DNA from: Alphaproteobacteria bacterium
Lineage (GTDB): Bacteria > Pseudomonadota > Alphaproteobacteria > Rhodospirillales > Rhodospirillaceae
DNA length: 59,045 bases
Reading direction: 5' to 3'
Assembly (NCBI GenBank): GCA_030835385.1
Contig: JAURPI010000039.1
Coordinates: 1 to 59,045 of the forward strand
In this document: positions 30,902 to 40,280 of the stretch, piece by piece
How positions within the stretch are numbered: position 1 is the stretch's first letter
Layout: each line of letters begins with the position of its first letter
Program-made: the position numbers and the translations under genes
Notes under the pieces: model-generated
Told to the model about the DNA's origin: nothing
Databases searched by the model: none
What the model saw: only the letters and a program-made list of their open reading frames with translations

Positions 30902-31483
30902 GTGGACGCAAAAACACTCTGCCTAGGCGCGCTGATGCACAGCGAAGCGTCTGGCTACGAAATTCGCAAACTGTTTGAAGGTGGCCCGTTCAGCGCCATT
31001 TACGATGTTAGTTTTGGCTCCATTTACCCAGCCTTAACTGTGCTTTTGGATCGGGAATGGGCAACATGCTGTGTCGCAGAACAAGACGGACGCCCCGATA
31101 AGAAAGTTTACAGCATTACCCCAGCAGGTCGTGCCGCATTCTTGGATGCGCTCGCCACAACGCCCGCACCTGACAAAATGCGATCTGAGATGTTGTTCAT
31201 TTTGTCATTCGGCGATCATCTTCCACGCTCAGTTGTTTTAGAATTAGTAGATCGCTATATCGCCAACTATGAAGACCGCCTCTCCGCCATAGACGATCGT
31301 TGCAATGACTCCGTATTACCACCAGTCAGGCGTTTCGTTCATAACTTTGGAATTACGATGTACGAGACAGCGCTTGAATATCTCCGCACTCACCGTGCCG
31401 AGCTATTAGCAAATGAATTATCGACACGAGAGCACGTACACCAACTCGAAGAACAAGTGCTGACCACTGGAGGTAGGCAATGA
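30902..31483 (+). CDS. PadR family transcriptional regulator
   Basis: A regulator of about 193 residues. The N-terminal PadR winged helix has TLCLGALMHSEASGYEIRKL and SFGSIYPALTVLLDREWAT, then KKVYSITPAGRAAFLDAL. A C-terminal helical dimerisation domain follows. The GTG at 30902, with AGAGG 7 bases upstream, is preferred over a TTG at 30860. The stop overlaps the adaptor ATG by 4 bases (ATGA), so it is the first gene of a three-gene efflux operon and likely its ligand-sensing repressor. The inducer is unknown. Confidence 0.9.
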   Translation: MDAKTLCLGALMHSEASGYEIRKLFEGGPFSAIYDVSFGSIYPALTVLLDREWATCCVAEQDGRPDKKVYSITPAGRAAFLDALATTPAPDKMRSEMLFILSFGDHLPRSVVLELVDRYIANYEDRLSAIDDRCNDSVLPPVRRFVHNFGITMYETALEYLRTHRAELLANELSTREHVHQLEEQVLTTGGRQ

Positions 31484-32637
31484 ACAAGTCATACCTCATC
31501 GCCGGAGCCATAGCAGCTTCCGCCACTCTATGGGTTGCATCTGGAGCTATTTTTTCGGGCGACAAAGAAATTGAGCTGTCAGCGGCAGAACAAGCAAATT
31601 TGAATAAGCCTCAGGGTCTTCAAAAGGTTCAAGTCATTCGTTCGCGTGCCGTTACCCGCGTCCGGGAGATCAAGGTGGCAGGCCGGACAGAAGCATCTCG
31701 CCAAATCACCATGCGTTCGGAAATAGAAGGAACGGTCATAGAACTGGTCGTACCACGCGGCAGCGTGGTGAAAAAGGGCGACGCCTTAATTCGGTTTTCC
31801 ATCGACGACCGCAAAGCTTTGCTAGCTAAAGCTCAGGCGTTGGTAGCAAAAAGAAAAATGGAATTTAGCGCTGCTGAAAATTTGTCTAAGAAATCCTTCA
31901 CATCCGAAGTCTCATTAGCCAATGCAAAAGCTGAACTTGAGTCAGCTCGCGCAGACCTTGAAGCTGCGGAACTAGATCTTGCCCGCACGACAATCCGCGC
32001 GCCTTTTGATGGGGTGTTCAACCGAAATCACGCTGAAGTTGGCGACTACCTTCGCCTTGGTGATGAAGTGGCAGACATGGTCGACCTTGATCCCATCTTA
32101 GTCATTGGAGAATTGGCTGAGCTTACAGTCGGAGACGTTCGCACCGGATCCATAGCAGAAGCAGACTTGATTGATGGTCGCAAAATCAAAGGAGAGATTA
32201 CGTTTGTGTCCAGCATGGCCTCGCCGGAGACGCGGACATTCTCGGTTGAAATGTCGGTTCCAAATCCGGATGGCACTGTTATAGACGGGATGACCGCGAC
32301 ACTAAGGCTACCAGCTCAAGAAGTGATGGCCCACAGCGTGCCGCCTGCCGCTTTAACGCTCAACGACAGCGGCGCCGTTGGCGTTAAAATTGTTGATGCG
32401 GATGGAAGGGTTATGTTCGCAGAGGTCACAACCTCTTCTGCTTCAACGGATAGCGTCTGGTTGACAGACTTACCGCCCACCGTTGACGTCATTACCGTTG
32501 GGCAGGAATTCGTCACGATCGGTCAAAAGGTAGACCCCGTATTGATTGACCCCAGCCTTGTGGGACCTGTCGGCGGCGCACAGCTTTTTGACCCGAGTCA
32601 GACACGACTGGCGCAAAGCCAGAGGGGACAAAAATGA
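31480..32637 (+). CDS. RND efflux periplasmic adaptor (membrane fusion protein)
   Basis: A 385-residue adaptor. An N-terminal membrane anchor (YLIAGAIAASATLWVASGAI) is followed by the lipoyl/barrel-sandwich half-motif (EIEGTVIELVVPRGSVVKKG), a coiled-coil hairpin (about residues 110-165, rich in Ala, Glu and Lys), the second half-motif (ARTTIRAPFDGVFNR) and a beta-barrel domain. It should bridge the downstream RND pump to an outer-membrane channel. It overlaps padR by 4 bases upstream and the pump gene by 4 bases downstream. No outer-membrane factor is encoded nearby, so a TolC-type channel elsewhere is presumed. Confidence 0.92.
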   Translation: MNKSYLIAGAIAASATLWVASGAIFSGDKEIELSAAEQANLNKPQGLQKVQVIRSRAVTRVREIKVAGRTEASRQITMRSEIEGTVIELVVPRGSVVKKGDALIRFSIDDRKALLAKAQALVAKRKMEFSAAENLSKKSFTSEVSLANAKAELESARADLEAAELDLARTTIRAPFDGVFNRNHAEVGDYLRLGDEVADMVDLDPILVIGELAELTVGDVRTGSIAEADLIDGRKIKGEITFVSSMASPETRTFSVEMSVPNPDGTVIDGMTATLRLPAQEVMAHSVPPAALTLNDSGAVGVKIVDADGRVMFAEVTTSSASTDSVWLTDLPPTVDVITVGQEFVTIGQKVDPVLIDPSLVGPVGGAQLFDPSQTRLAQSQRGQK

Positions 32638-35600
32638 CAGCCCTGATAGAAGCGGCACTGGGTCGTTCGCGCACGGTCCTGTCTCTCCTTGCCATGATCC
32701 TCGTGGCAGGTGTGACGGCCTTGATCGACATCCCAAAAGAGGCCGAACCTGATATCCCGGTGCCGACGATATACGTCAGCATGGTGTATCGAGGCATTTC
32801 ACCTGAAGATGGTGAACGGTTGCTCGTCCGGCCGATGGAACGGGAAATGCGTTCTGTTGAAGGCGTCAAAGAAATCAAAGGCCAATCTTACCCCAATGGC
32901 GCCAACGTCACCCTAGAGTTTGAAGCTGGATTTGACGTTGATAAGGCCCTGCAAGACATCCGCGAAGCGGTAGATGTTGCCAAGGCGGAACTCCCTGTAG
33001 GCACAGAGGAACCGACTGTCAATGAAGTGAACATGAGCTTGTTGCCAATCTTGGCCGTCAGTCTTTCCGGTGACGTACCAGAACGCACCTTGTTCACCAT
33101 CGCAAAACGATTGAAAGATAAGATTGAGGATGTTCCGAGCGTTCTTGAGGCCGACATAGCCGGCGACCGCGAAGAACAGATGGAAGTTATTATCGATCCC
33201 GCTCTCTTGAAGTCGTATGGAATTGACGCCAACGAATTCACTAACTTTTTAAAGCGCAACAATACTGTCGTCGCCGCCGGAGAGTTGGACACCGGTACCG
33301 GTCGCTTTGCTATTAACGTTCCTGGACTCATTGAGGGCGTGGAAGACGTCCTTGAATTACCCTTGGTCGTCAATCGCGATGCCTCCATAAAAGTTGGCGA
33401 TGTCGCCCAAGGGCGTAGAACGTTCAAAGATGCGGACGGGTATGCCCGCGTAAACGGCCAGTCGTCATTGACTTTGGAAATATCAAAGCGTGTCGGCGAG
33501 AACATCTTACAGACGGTCGATGTTGTCCGCGACATCGTTGAAGAAGATAGAAAATTCTGGCCTCCGGGAATCCAAGTTAACTACTTCCAAGACAAGTCAA
33601 GAATGATCAGGGACATGTTGTCCGAGTTGCAGAACAACGTCGTCACCGCTGTTCTTCTTGTTATGATTGTTGTCGTCGCCGCTCTCGGCTTGCGAACCGG
33701 GCTCCTGGTTGGAATTGCTATTCCAGGCTCTTTCTTGATCGGTATTCTCGTCCTCTACTCAGCTGGAATGACCATCAACATGGTCGTCCTGTTTGGTTTG
33801 ATCTTGTCCGTCGGCATGCTGGTTGACGGCGCAATCGTTGTTACAGAATACGCTGACCGGAAAATGACCGAGGGTCTGGATCGCAAAGAGGCCTATGGAC
33901 TGGCTGCGAAGCGCATGGCGTGGCCGGTGACTGCATCTACCGCAACGACGTTAGCAGCCTTCACGCCCCTGCTGTTTTGGACAGGACTCTTCGGCGAATA
34001 CATGAAGTATCTGCCGATTACGTTGATTGCGACCTTATCGGCGTCACTTCTCATGGCATTGATTTTTGTGCCGACACTGGGCTCTCGCTTAGGACGTCCC
34101 GGCGTTGGGAATCCAGATGTTATGCGTGCTGTGGCGGCCGGCAACAGCAGCGATATGACAGCCCTTCCTGGCTTTACAGGTGCCTACGCCCGCACACTAA
34201 AACGCGCATTGAACAACTCCGGTACTGTGCTCTTAGGTGCCTTGGCCCTCCTTGTCTCTGCACAGATTCTCTATTGGAACTTTGGCAAAGGCATCGAATT
34301 TATGCCCGAGTCAGAACCGGAGCGTGGAGCGGTTTATGTTCATGCGCGAGGCAACCTCTCTGTTGACGACAAAGACCGTTTGACCCGGCTAGTTGAAGAA
34401 CGGATCTTCGACTTACCTGAGTTCAGCACAGTCTACGCCCGTTCAGCTGCTGGTGCCCGATATCGTGACGGCGGGTCTGCTGACATCGTCGGCGCGGTGC
34501 AATTCGAATACAAGAATTGGGAGACCCGTCGCCCTTCAACCGAGGTCGTCGCAGAAATGCGTGAACGTTTAGCTGATCTGGCTGGCGTCAAGATTGAGGT
34601 TTGGGAAGAAAAGATGGGGCCACCTATGGGTAAGCAGTTTCACCTCAACCTTATGGGACAAGATTTTGACGTTCTGGCGGAGCATGTCGCAATAGTCCGC
34701 GCCGAGATGGATCGGCTCGGTGGTTTTGTGGACATTGAAGACACCCTGCCCCTCCCCGGAATCGAGTGGGAGTTGGACGTAAACCGTGCCCAAGCGGCAA
34801 AATTTGGCGTCGACATTGGCGGAATTGGGGACATGGTTCAGCTTGTCACCGAAGGACTAAAGCTGTCCGACTACCGCCCCGATGATGCCGAAGATGAAAT
34901 CGATATCGTCGTGCGGTTTCCTGAAGAATACAGAACCCTTGATGAATTGGATGAGATTCGGGTCACGACGCCTGCTGGGCAAGTCCCCGTTTCTAGCTTT
35001 GTAAAACGTGTGGCCAAGCAAGATTCGGGTGAGATCAACCGCATCGATAGCCGACGCGTGATTTCGGTTATCGCCAGCGTTGAAGACGGTATCCTGCCAG
35101 ACCAGAAAGTACGGCTGGTTGAGCAATGGCTCAATGAGAATGAAAACTGGAGCCCCGAAATCATATGGGAATTCAAAGGCGAGGATGAAGAGCAACAGGA
35201 GTCGGCCGCATTCCTACAACGCGCCTTCATCGTCGCGTTATTCCTCATGGGCGTCATTCTTGTCACCCAGTTTAACAGCTTCTACTCAGCCTTCCTCATC
35301 TTGAGCGCCGTTCTCATGTCAACGATTGGTGTGTTTTTGGGACTGTTGGTGTTTCAACAACCGTTCGGCGTGGTCATGTCGGGTGTTGGCGTGATCTCGC
35401 TTGCAGGAATCGTCGTTAACAACAACATCGTGCTGATTGATACCTACGACAGACTTAAGAAAGACTATGCAGATCCGGTCCAGGCCATCATGCAAACAGG
35501 TGTTCAACGTTTGCGCCCAGTGCTTCTTACGACTGTTACTACAGTTCTCGGTTTGATGCCTATGATGTTCCAGATCAACGTGGATTTCGTCCAGCGCGTG

Positions 35601-35792
35601 GTACACGTTGGAGCACCGTCGCTGCAATGGTGGCAGCAGCTGTCCATCGCTATTGTTTGTGGACTGAGTTTTGCGACTGTTTTGACTCTGGTAGTCACCC
35701 CGTGCGCCCTAAAACTCCGCACGGATATCCAAGCGAAGTTGGCGCGCAAACGCTCATCGAGTGCTGATTATGCGAATCAACCCGCTGAGTAG
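32634..35792 (+). CDS. RND-type efflux pump permease
   Basis: A 1052-residue inner-membrane proton-driven exporter of the AcrB/HAE1-related superfamily. It has the 1 + 5 + 1 + 5 membrane-segment layout with two large periplasmic loops (after residue about 30 and after residue about 560). The N-terminal segment has PKEAEPDIPVPTIYVSMVYR, and the conserved membrane block LILSVGMLVDGAIVVTEYAD carries the acidic residue of the proton relay in TM4. Its start overlaps the adaptor gene by 4 bases, so the pair is translationally coupled. The substrate is unknown; the PadR regulator hints at aromatic or drug-like compounds, which is inference only. Confidence 0.94.
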   Translation: MTALIEAALGRSRTVLSLLAMILVAGVTALIDIPKEAEPDIPVPTIYVSMVYRGISPEDGERLLVRPMEREMRSVEGVKEIKGQSYPNGANVTLEFEAGFDVDKALQDIREAVDVAKAELPVGTEEPTVNEVNMSLLPILAVSLSGDVPERTLFTIAKRLKDKIEDVPSVLEADIAGDREEQMEVIIDPALLKSYGIDANEFTNFLKRNNTVVAAGELDTGTGRFAINVPGLIEGVEDVLELPLVVNRDASIKVGDVAQGRRTFKDADGYARVNGQSSLTLEISKRVGENILQTVDVVRDIVEEDRKFWPPGIQVNYFQDKSRMIRDMLSELQNNVVTAVLLVMIVVVAALGLRTGLLVGIAIPGSFLIGILVLYSAGMTINMVVLFGLILSVGMLVDGAIVVTEYADRKMTEGLDRKEAYGLAAKRMAWPVTASTATTLAAFTPLLFWTGLFGEYMKYLPITLIATLSASLLMALIFVPTLGSRLGRPGVGNPDVMRAVAAGNSSDMTALPGFTGAYARTLKRALNNSGTVLLGALALLVSAQILYWNFGKGIEFMPESEPERGAVYVHARGNLSVDDKDRLTRLVEERIFDLPEFSTVYARSAAGARYRDGGSADIVGAVQFEYKNWETRRPSTEVVAEMRERLADLAGVKIEVWEEKMGPPMGKQFHLNLMGQDFDVLAEHVAIVRAEMDRLGGFVDIEDTLPLPGIEWELDVNRAQAAKFGVDIGGIGDMVQLVTEGLKLSDYRPDDAEDEIDIVVRFPEEYRTLDELDEIRVTTPAGQVPVSSFVKRVAKQDSGEINRIDSRRVISVIASVEDGILPDQKVRLVEQWLNENENWSPEIIWEFKGEDEEQQESAAFLQRAFIVALFLMGVILVTQFNSFYSAFLILSAVLMSTIGVFLGLLVFQQPFGVVMSGVGVISLAGIVVNNNIVLIDTYDRLKKDYADPVQAIMQTGVQRLRPVLLTTVTTVLGLMPMMFQINVDFVQRVVHVGAPSLQWWQQLSIAIVCGLSFATVLTLVVTPCALKLRTDIQAKLARKRSSSADYANQPAE

Positions 35793-35799
35793 ATCGGCG

Positions 35800-36621
35800 C
35801 TAGTCTTCCGCCTCAGCCTCAGCAAGCTCTTCTTCCGTTGGACCACCGCGTTTTGACAGTCGCATAAAAGTGAAAACACTAAACGGAATACTCCCAAGGT
35901 AGACAAGCCCCATGAGTCCGAGCGTGGCCCATGTTTCTGTGACCATGAACCCGGCGAACAACGCGATGAAAATCATCATGGGCAAAGCAAATTGCCTGGG
36001 CACGCGGAGTTTCTTCACTGAGAACGTGGGAACTTTACTCACCATCAGAAACGACACGGTGGCGAGAAAAAGACCGACAATCGTTGGCGTATTGAATACG
36101 CCGGCATCAAAATAAAACGACAAAATCATCGGTAGAATTGCCAGGCCGGCCGCCGCAGGCGACGGCACTCCTGTAAAGTAATTGTGCGCCCAACTGGGAA
36201 GGCCTGGGTCACCAACCATGGTGTTGAACCGGGCCAACCGCAACACACAACAAACGGCGTAGAGTAAGCATAGGGCCCACCCCAACGTGCCTGCGTCCTG
36301 CATCGCCCAGAGGTAGAGCATGATCGATGGCACCATGCCGAAACTTATGGCGTCGGATAGAGAATCCAACTCAGCACCGAACTTAGTCGTACCACGGAGC
36401 AGCCGAGCGGCCAAACCATCAATGCCGTCGAGAAAACACGCGATGACCAACGCAATGACTGCGCTTTCCCAATCTTCACTGATAGAAAACCTAATCGCCG
36501 TTAAACCGCTACACAGCGCCAAGACTGTAAGCATGTTTGGAAACAACTTATTGAACGACATAGTCTGACGGGGACGTTGATCCGCCTGCTGATCGTGTTC
36601 ACCGCCCGTGTTAGCGGTCAT
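35800..36621 (-). CDS. pssA: CDP-diacylglycerol-serine O-phosphatidyltransferase PssA
   Basis: A 273-residue membrane enzyme that makes phosphatidylserine. The CDP-alcohol phosphatidyltransferase signature D-G-x2-A-R-x8-G-x3-D-x3-D is present: FLDGIDGLAARLLRGTTKFG followed by AELDSLSDAISFG. About eight hydrophobic segments follow. The frame is open to 36705, but the ATG at 36621 lies 1 base after the psd stop and begins a soluble N-terminus. With psd just upstream it forms the two-step route to phosphatidylethanolamine. A short acidic tail (EEELAEAEAED) ends the protein. Confidence 0.94.
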   Translation of the reverse strand: MTANTGGEHDQQADQRPRQTMSFNKLFPNMLTVLALCSGLTAIRFSISEDWESAVIALVIACFLDGIDGLAARLLRGTTKFGAELDSLSDAISFGMVPSIMLYLWAMQDAGTLGWALCLLYAVCCVLRLARFNTMVGDPGLPSWAHNYFTGVPSPAAAGLAILPMILSFYFDAGVFNTPTIVGLFLATVSFLMVSKVPTFSVKKLRVPRQFALPMMIFIALFAGFMVTETWATLGLMGLVYLGSIPFSVFTFMRLSKRGGPTEEELAEAEAED

Positions 36622-36622
36622 C

Positions 36623-37330
36623 TTAGCGCACCTCGCCTTCTCGCTGCGCTTCCCGTGACTTGAAGTCTGCGATAACCGTTTCTCCTGCAACCATTTTTTG
36701 ACCAACGGCTACAAGCGGGTGCGAACCGCGCGGCAAATAAACATCGACCCGAGAACCAAACCGGATCAACCCAATTCTTTCGCCGGTTTCAAGATGTTGA
36801 TTGGCCTGCACATCGCAACGAATGCGCCGCGCCACCAACCCAGCAATTTGAACGACGGCCAATTCTTTGCCGACATTTGATCTCACCTGTAAGCACTGGC
36901 GCTCATTATCCGCGCTGGCTTTGTCCAACGTGGCGTTGAGGAACAAACCTGGGACATAAACTTCTTTAGTAACCTCACCGGCAATGGGAATGCGATTCAC
37001 GTGACAATCGAACACACTCATAAACACACTGACGCGGGTGAATTTTTTCTGCGCCAAATCGAGTTCGGGCGGACCGTTTGTCTCAATGATAGATTGGACG
37101 ACCCCGTCAGCGGGGCTAATCACCAGCCCCTCTCTGGTCGGTGTAACTCTGTCAGGATCACGGAAGAAATAAAAACACCAGACCGTGAAGGCCAACCCAA
37201 TCACCCCGAGTGGCGACCAGATCAACCAAAGGATAAATGTCGCAAATGCAAATAGAGCGAGAAACCCAGGCCCTTCAGGATGCAAAGGCGGAAACAGGTA
37301 ATCTTTCCATGTAATTTCGCGACTATTCAC
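36623..37330 (-). CDS. psd: Phosphatidylserine decarboxylase proenzyme Psd (short form)
   Basis: A 235-residue enzyme that converts phosphatidylserine to phosphatidylethanolamine. Two hydrophobic stretches near residues 22-55 anchor it. The conserved [12 protein letters not shown] and [20 protein letters not shown] are family hallmarks. The self-cleavage site is the Gly-Ser of [13 protein letters not shown] (about residue 193), which generates the pyruvoyl group. The length fits the short alphaproteobacterial/archaeal-type Psd. It is immediately upstream of pssA in the same operon, so substrate and product enzymes are co-expressed. Confidence 0.95.
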   Translation of the reverse strand: MNSREITWKDYLFPPLHPEGPGFLALFAFATFILWLIWSPLGVIGLAFTVWCFYFFRDPDRVTPTREGLVISPADGVVQSIIETNGPPELDLAQKKFTRVSVFMSVFDCHVNRIPIAGEVTKEVYVPGLFLNATLDKASADNERQCLQVRSNVGKELAVVQIAGLVARRIRCDVQANQHLETGERIGLIRFGSRVDVYLPRGSHPLVAVGQKMVAGETVIADFKSREAQREGEVR

Positions 37331-37421
37331 TGGCCATCCCCGGTGGTTGCACTTTTGCTTTATTGATTGAAATAGAGTTTAGCGATTTTTTCAGGGCAAC
37401 CCAAACAAACCGTGGGCTTGG

Positions 37422-38453
37422 CTATAGCCGGTCACGTACTGGCAGGGTAAAGACCTGACCTGGATATATCAGATCTGGGTCCTTGATCTGGTCCTGATTG
37501 GCCTCATAGATCAAGGTAAACATGACACCTTCGCCGTACACTCGGCGCGCGATCCGCCACAAGCTATTGCCCTTAACCACAGTTATCGCTCCGGTTTCTG
37601 ACCCGGGCTGAGGCGCCTGACGGTTAAACGGCACTTCAACGCGAGAAACCACGTTGCTTTCTGAATCGAGTTCATCAGCGCGCACCGTATGCTGACCAGT
37701 TGACGCGCGCTCGCTTGATTCGACAGACCAGTACCCAGTGCTATCGACAACGGCTCTACCGGCAAACACATTGTCTAAGTAAATTTGAATGTTGTTGCCT
37801 GCTAAAGCTTGACCACTCAGGAAAACACGACCTTGATCGTCGTAGTCTACGGTTTCTACACTCAACTCAATTGGACTTGATTGTGATGGCGCTTGGAGGA
37901 CACGACTTGTGCCACCATCGCGTGCCGTTTCAATAATGAGAATGTCACCATCCTGCTCCGGTATGGACATCACAACGACATTGTCCGAAATCAACGGGTC
38001 TGCATTGTCTTGATCGACGCGCAGAGAAAGTTCGTGGGTTCCCGGCTCTAGTGGCTCGGGCGGAATGAAAACCCATTCGCCGCGACCATCAGCCGCCACT
38101 TGCCCGATCTCCACATCGCTGTCCAAAATGACAACAGTGGCCAACGGCTTGGCCCGCCCTGCCATTACTGTGTTGCCTTGAGGATCGATGCGGACCACGT
38201 CAAAACTTGGCCGCACCAAACCGTCCATTACGGACGCGTCACCAGCCTCTGAATCTGCAGACGCACTCTCACCCGAAGAAACCACCGCGCTGTCGGGCGC
38301 GGGTGTCCCCGGGTCTTCCAGAGTAAAATTCAAAACTATGGCAGCGATGACGACCAAGACGCCGACTATCGCAACCAGAAGCGGACGGTTCACAGCGCCT
38401 CTCAGCTTGGACGAGCTTTTTCTTTTAGTAAGGGATTGAGGGCGGCGAAGCAA
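37422..38453 (-). CDS. Membrane-anchored LysM and Ig-like domain protein
   Basis: A 343-residue protein. A basic cytoplasmic N-terminus is followed by one membrane segment (about 24-43, LLVAIVGVLVVIAAIVLNF). A periplasmic low-complexity Ser/Ala/Asp linker follows, then beta-rich repeats of the bacterial Ig-like type (FVFIPPEPLEPGTHELSLRV and YWSVESSERASTGQHTVRAD). A C-terminal LysM peptidoglycan-binding domain (about 292-340) starts with AITVVKGNSLWRIARRVYGE and ends with DPDLIYPGQVFTLP. It is probably an envelope or cell-wall-associated protein. Its place between psd and a membrane protein gives no further clue. Confidence 0.88.
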   Translation of the reverse strand: MLRRPQSLTKRKSSSKLRGAVNRPLLVAIVGVLVVIAAIVLNFTLEDPGTPAPDSAVVSSGESASADSEAGDASVMDGLVRPSFDVVRIDPQGNTVMAGRAKPLATVVILDSDVEIGQVAADGRGEWVFIPPEPLEPGTHELSLRVDQDNADPLISDNVVVMSIPEQDGDILIIETARDGGTSRVLQAPSQSSPIELSVETVDYDDQGRVFLSGQALAGNNIQIYLDNVFAGRAVVDSTGYWSVESSERASTGQHTVRADELDSESNVVSRVEVPFNRQAPQPGSETGAITVVKGNSLWRIARRVYGEGVMFTLIYEANQDQIKDPDLIYPGQVFTLPVRDRL

Positions 38454-38495
38454 CGGGCCAGGCCTGATTGGGTGGTGACCTGGGAGGGCGACTGA

Positions 38496-39332
38496 TTAAT
38501 GCCCCGCAAATAGAAATGCCGTAATAGCAGCCAGAGAAACAGGTAGCAGAGCAACGCCGATTAACACTAAGGGGTAGATTGCGGGCCGGACCGCGGCAGG
38601 TCCCAGAGGAATGCGCTTGGCCGTGCCATCTGCGAACGGCACCAAAATAAGCAGCAAAAGCGCGATCGCGGAGGCTTTAGACGCAGGATCAGCCATGGCC
38701 ATGGACACGGCTAAAACAGCTCCTCCACCGCCGAGAATCACAGCATTTCCAATGGCTAGAGCGAGAATCCAGGATAAAGCTAGATATCCCGCCAAAGCTG
38801 CAGCAAGGCAGTATGCGACCGCTGCGATCGCTCCTTCTCCGGACATCTGTCCAATCAGACCCAACCCAAGGGCCAACATGGCGCATATGACCAAGCCAGA
38901 TGGCCCTTCTGCCTTCATGGTGGTCAGGCGAGTCATCAATCCGGCCCAAAGCAAAAGATAGAGCACCAGTCTTATCCAACCCCCAGCTTCCTCTGGCGCG
39001 GGACCAAGCAAACCGCCAGAAATCGCGCTCCAAACACTGCCCAGAACATAGAGTGAGGTCGCGGCAATTGCCCACGCACGGCGTGGTTGAGCCAGGTCAA
39101 AAATGAATCCCAGAACGAATCCGCCAATTGCAATATGGATAACCCGGCTAAGAGGGTCGATGGGTAGCCATGGGGCCAACAACAGCCACTGCCAAGCCGC
39201 CGCCAGGCCAAACAGGATGCTTAGACCCGCAACCCTTGCGCCACGTTCAGGTCCGGCAACCAGACGCAAAACGCCTGCCGTGGCCAACGCCACTCCAAAC
39301 GGGATGAAATACGGAAGCAATAGACCAGCCAA
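38496..39332 (-). CDS. Multi-pass membrane protein of unknown function
   Basis: I do not recognise this 278-residue protein. It is extremely hydrophobic, with about nine candidate membrane segments, and rich in Ala, Leu and Gly. Short polar breaks such as LAQPRRAWA and GPAPEEAGGW separate the segments. No enzymatic motif or signal peptide is visible. Start and length look sound: the frame begins with MAGLLLPYFIPFGVALATAG. It lies 42 bases upstream of the LysM gene on the same strand and diverges from the b-type cytochrome gene across 125 bases. Confidence 0.7.
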   Translation of the reverse strand: MAGLLLPYFIPFGVALATAGVLRLVAGPERGARVAGLSILFGLAAAWQWLLLAPWLPIDPLSRVIHIAIGGFVLGFIFDLAQPRRAWAIAATSLYVLGSVWSAISGGLLGPAPEEAGGWIRLVLYLLLWAGLMTRLTTMKAEGPSGLVICAMLALGLGLIGQMSGEGAIAAVAYCLAAALAGYLALSWILALAIGNAVILGGGGAVLAVSMAMADPASKASAIALLLLILVPFADGTAKRIPLGPAAVRPAIYPLVLIGVALLPVSLAAITAFLFAGH

Positions 39333-39457
39333 TCAACTTTTCGGGATCATCGGAGGTGCTTACGATTGCTCCGTCTGAGGCCCGCCCTTTATGATGCAAT
39401 AGAGCGAATAGCAGCCCGCCTTTGAGGCGGTCAAGCATGGCTGAGGAAAGACTACAT

Positions 39458-40204
39458 ATGTCAGACAATCAAGATACGGGGTCGCCCACACCACTCATGG
39501 TCAAAGTTTGGGATATTTGGGTCAGACTGTTTCACTGGTTTCTGGTGGCTTTTATCGCGCTGAGCTACCTAACAGGTGAGATTGGCGGCTTGGATTTTAC
39601 CGTTCCAGGTACTGATCGCTTTATTTCCAACATGAACCTTCATGTTCTTAGCGGCATCGTGATCCTTGGCTTGGTAACCTTTCGGATCATCTGGGGTTTC
39701 GCTGGCTCGATAACCGCCCGATTCAAGAATTTTCTCAACGGCCCGTCCGTTATTCTCGGCTACGTCAAATCCGTTCTGAAGGGTCCGGTGGCGTTTTTTG
39801 CCGGACACAATCCCGCCGGGGGCGCGGTAGTAATGATCATACTCGCTGCACTCTTCGTGCAAGCTTGCACAGGATTGTTTGCACAGGATGATTCATTCTT
39901 TGCGACCAAGGGTCCGTTGACGTTTCTCGTCGCTGACGAAACCAGCAAAGAGATCACAGTTTTTCATAAGAATTGGTGGGAATATGTCGTGTTCACCCTA
40001 GCGGTCCTCCATATCGTTGCGAACCTGTTTTATTGGCTGATCAAAAAACAAGATTTGATTTTGGCTATGTTTACCGGTCGCCGTCGGCTTCCAGATGGGG
40101 AATCAGATCCGAAGCTGACCTTCGCGTCTGCAGGACTTGGCCTCGCCATCGCCGTCGGAGTGGCGATCCTGATGTGGTTCATAATGAACGCTGAAGGGTT
40201 CTGA
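39458..40204 (+). CDS. Di-heme b-type cytochrome (cytochrome b561/hydrogenase b-subunit family)
   Basis: A 248-residue membrane protein. It begins with VKVWDIWVRLFHWFLVAFIA, whose His in the first membrane segment is a typical heme ligand of the Ni/Fe-hydrogenase b-type cytochrome family. Further His residues occur in NLHVLSGIVILGLV and VLHIVANLFYWLIKK. Four to five membrane segments are predicted. GAGGAAAG precedes the ATG at 39458; the upstream ATGs would add residues unlike the family. It converges with a cytochrome c' gene and the two share a bidirectional terminator, suggesting a small electron-transfer pair. Confidence 0.9.
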   Translation: MSDNQDTGSPTPLMVKVWDIWVRLFHWFLVAFIALSYLTGEIGGLDFTVPGTDRFISNMNLHVLSGIVILGLVTFRIIWGFAGSITARFKNFLNGPSVILGYVKSVLKGPVAFFAGHNPAGGAVVMIILAALFVQACTGLFAQDDSFFATKGPLTFLVADETSKEITVFHKNWWEYVVFTLAVLHIVANLFYWLIKKQDLILAMFTGRRRLPDGESDPKLTFASAGLGLAIAVGVAILMWFIMNAEGF

Positions 40205-40222
40205 GCGCCCTCAAAAATGAAA

Positions 40223-40254
40223 AAGCCGCCGGTCTCAAATAGACACCGGCGGCT
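40223..40254. terminator. Bidirectional terminator between the b-type cytochrome and cytochrome c' genes
   Basis: A 14-base stem AAGCCGCCGGTCTC / GACACCGGCGGCTT with one mismatch and a 4-base loop sits between two convergent genes. On the minus strand it is followed by TTTTTCATTTTT, a strong terminator for cytochrome c'. On the plus strand it is followed by only a short T tract. Confidence 0.88.
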
Positions 40255-40280
40255 TAATTCCAACGATATTTCGGACGGTA

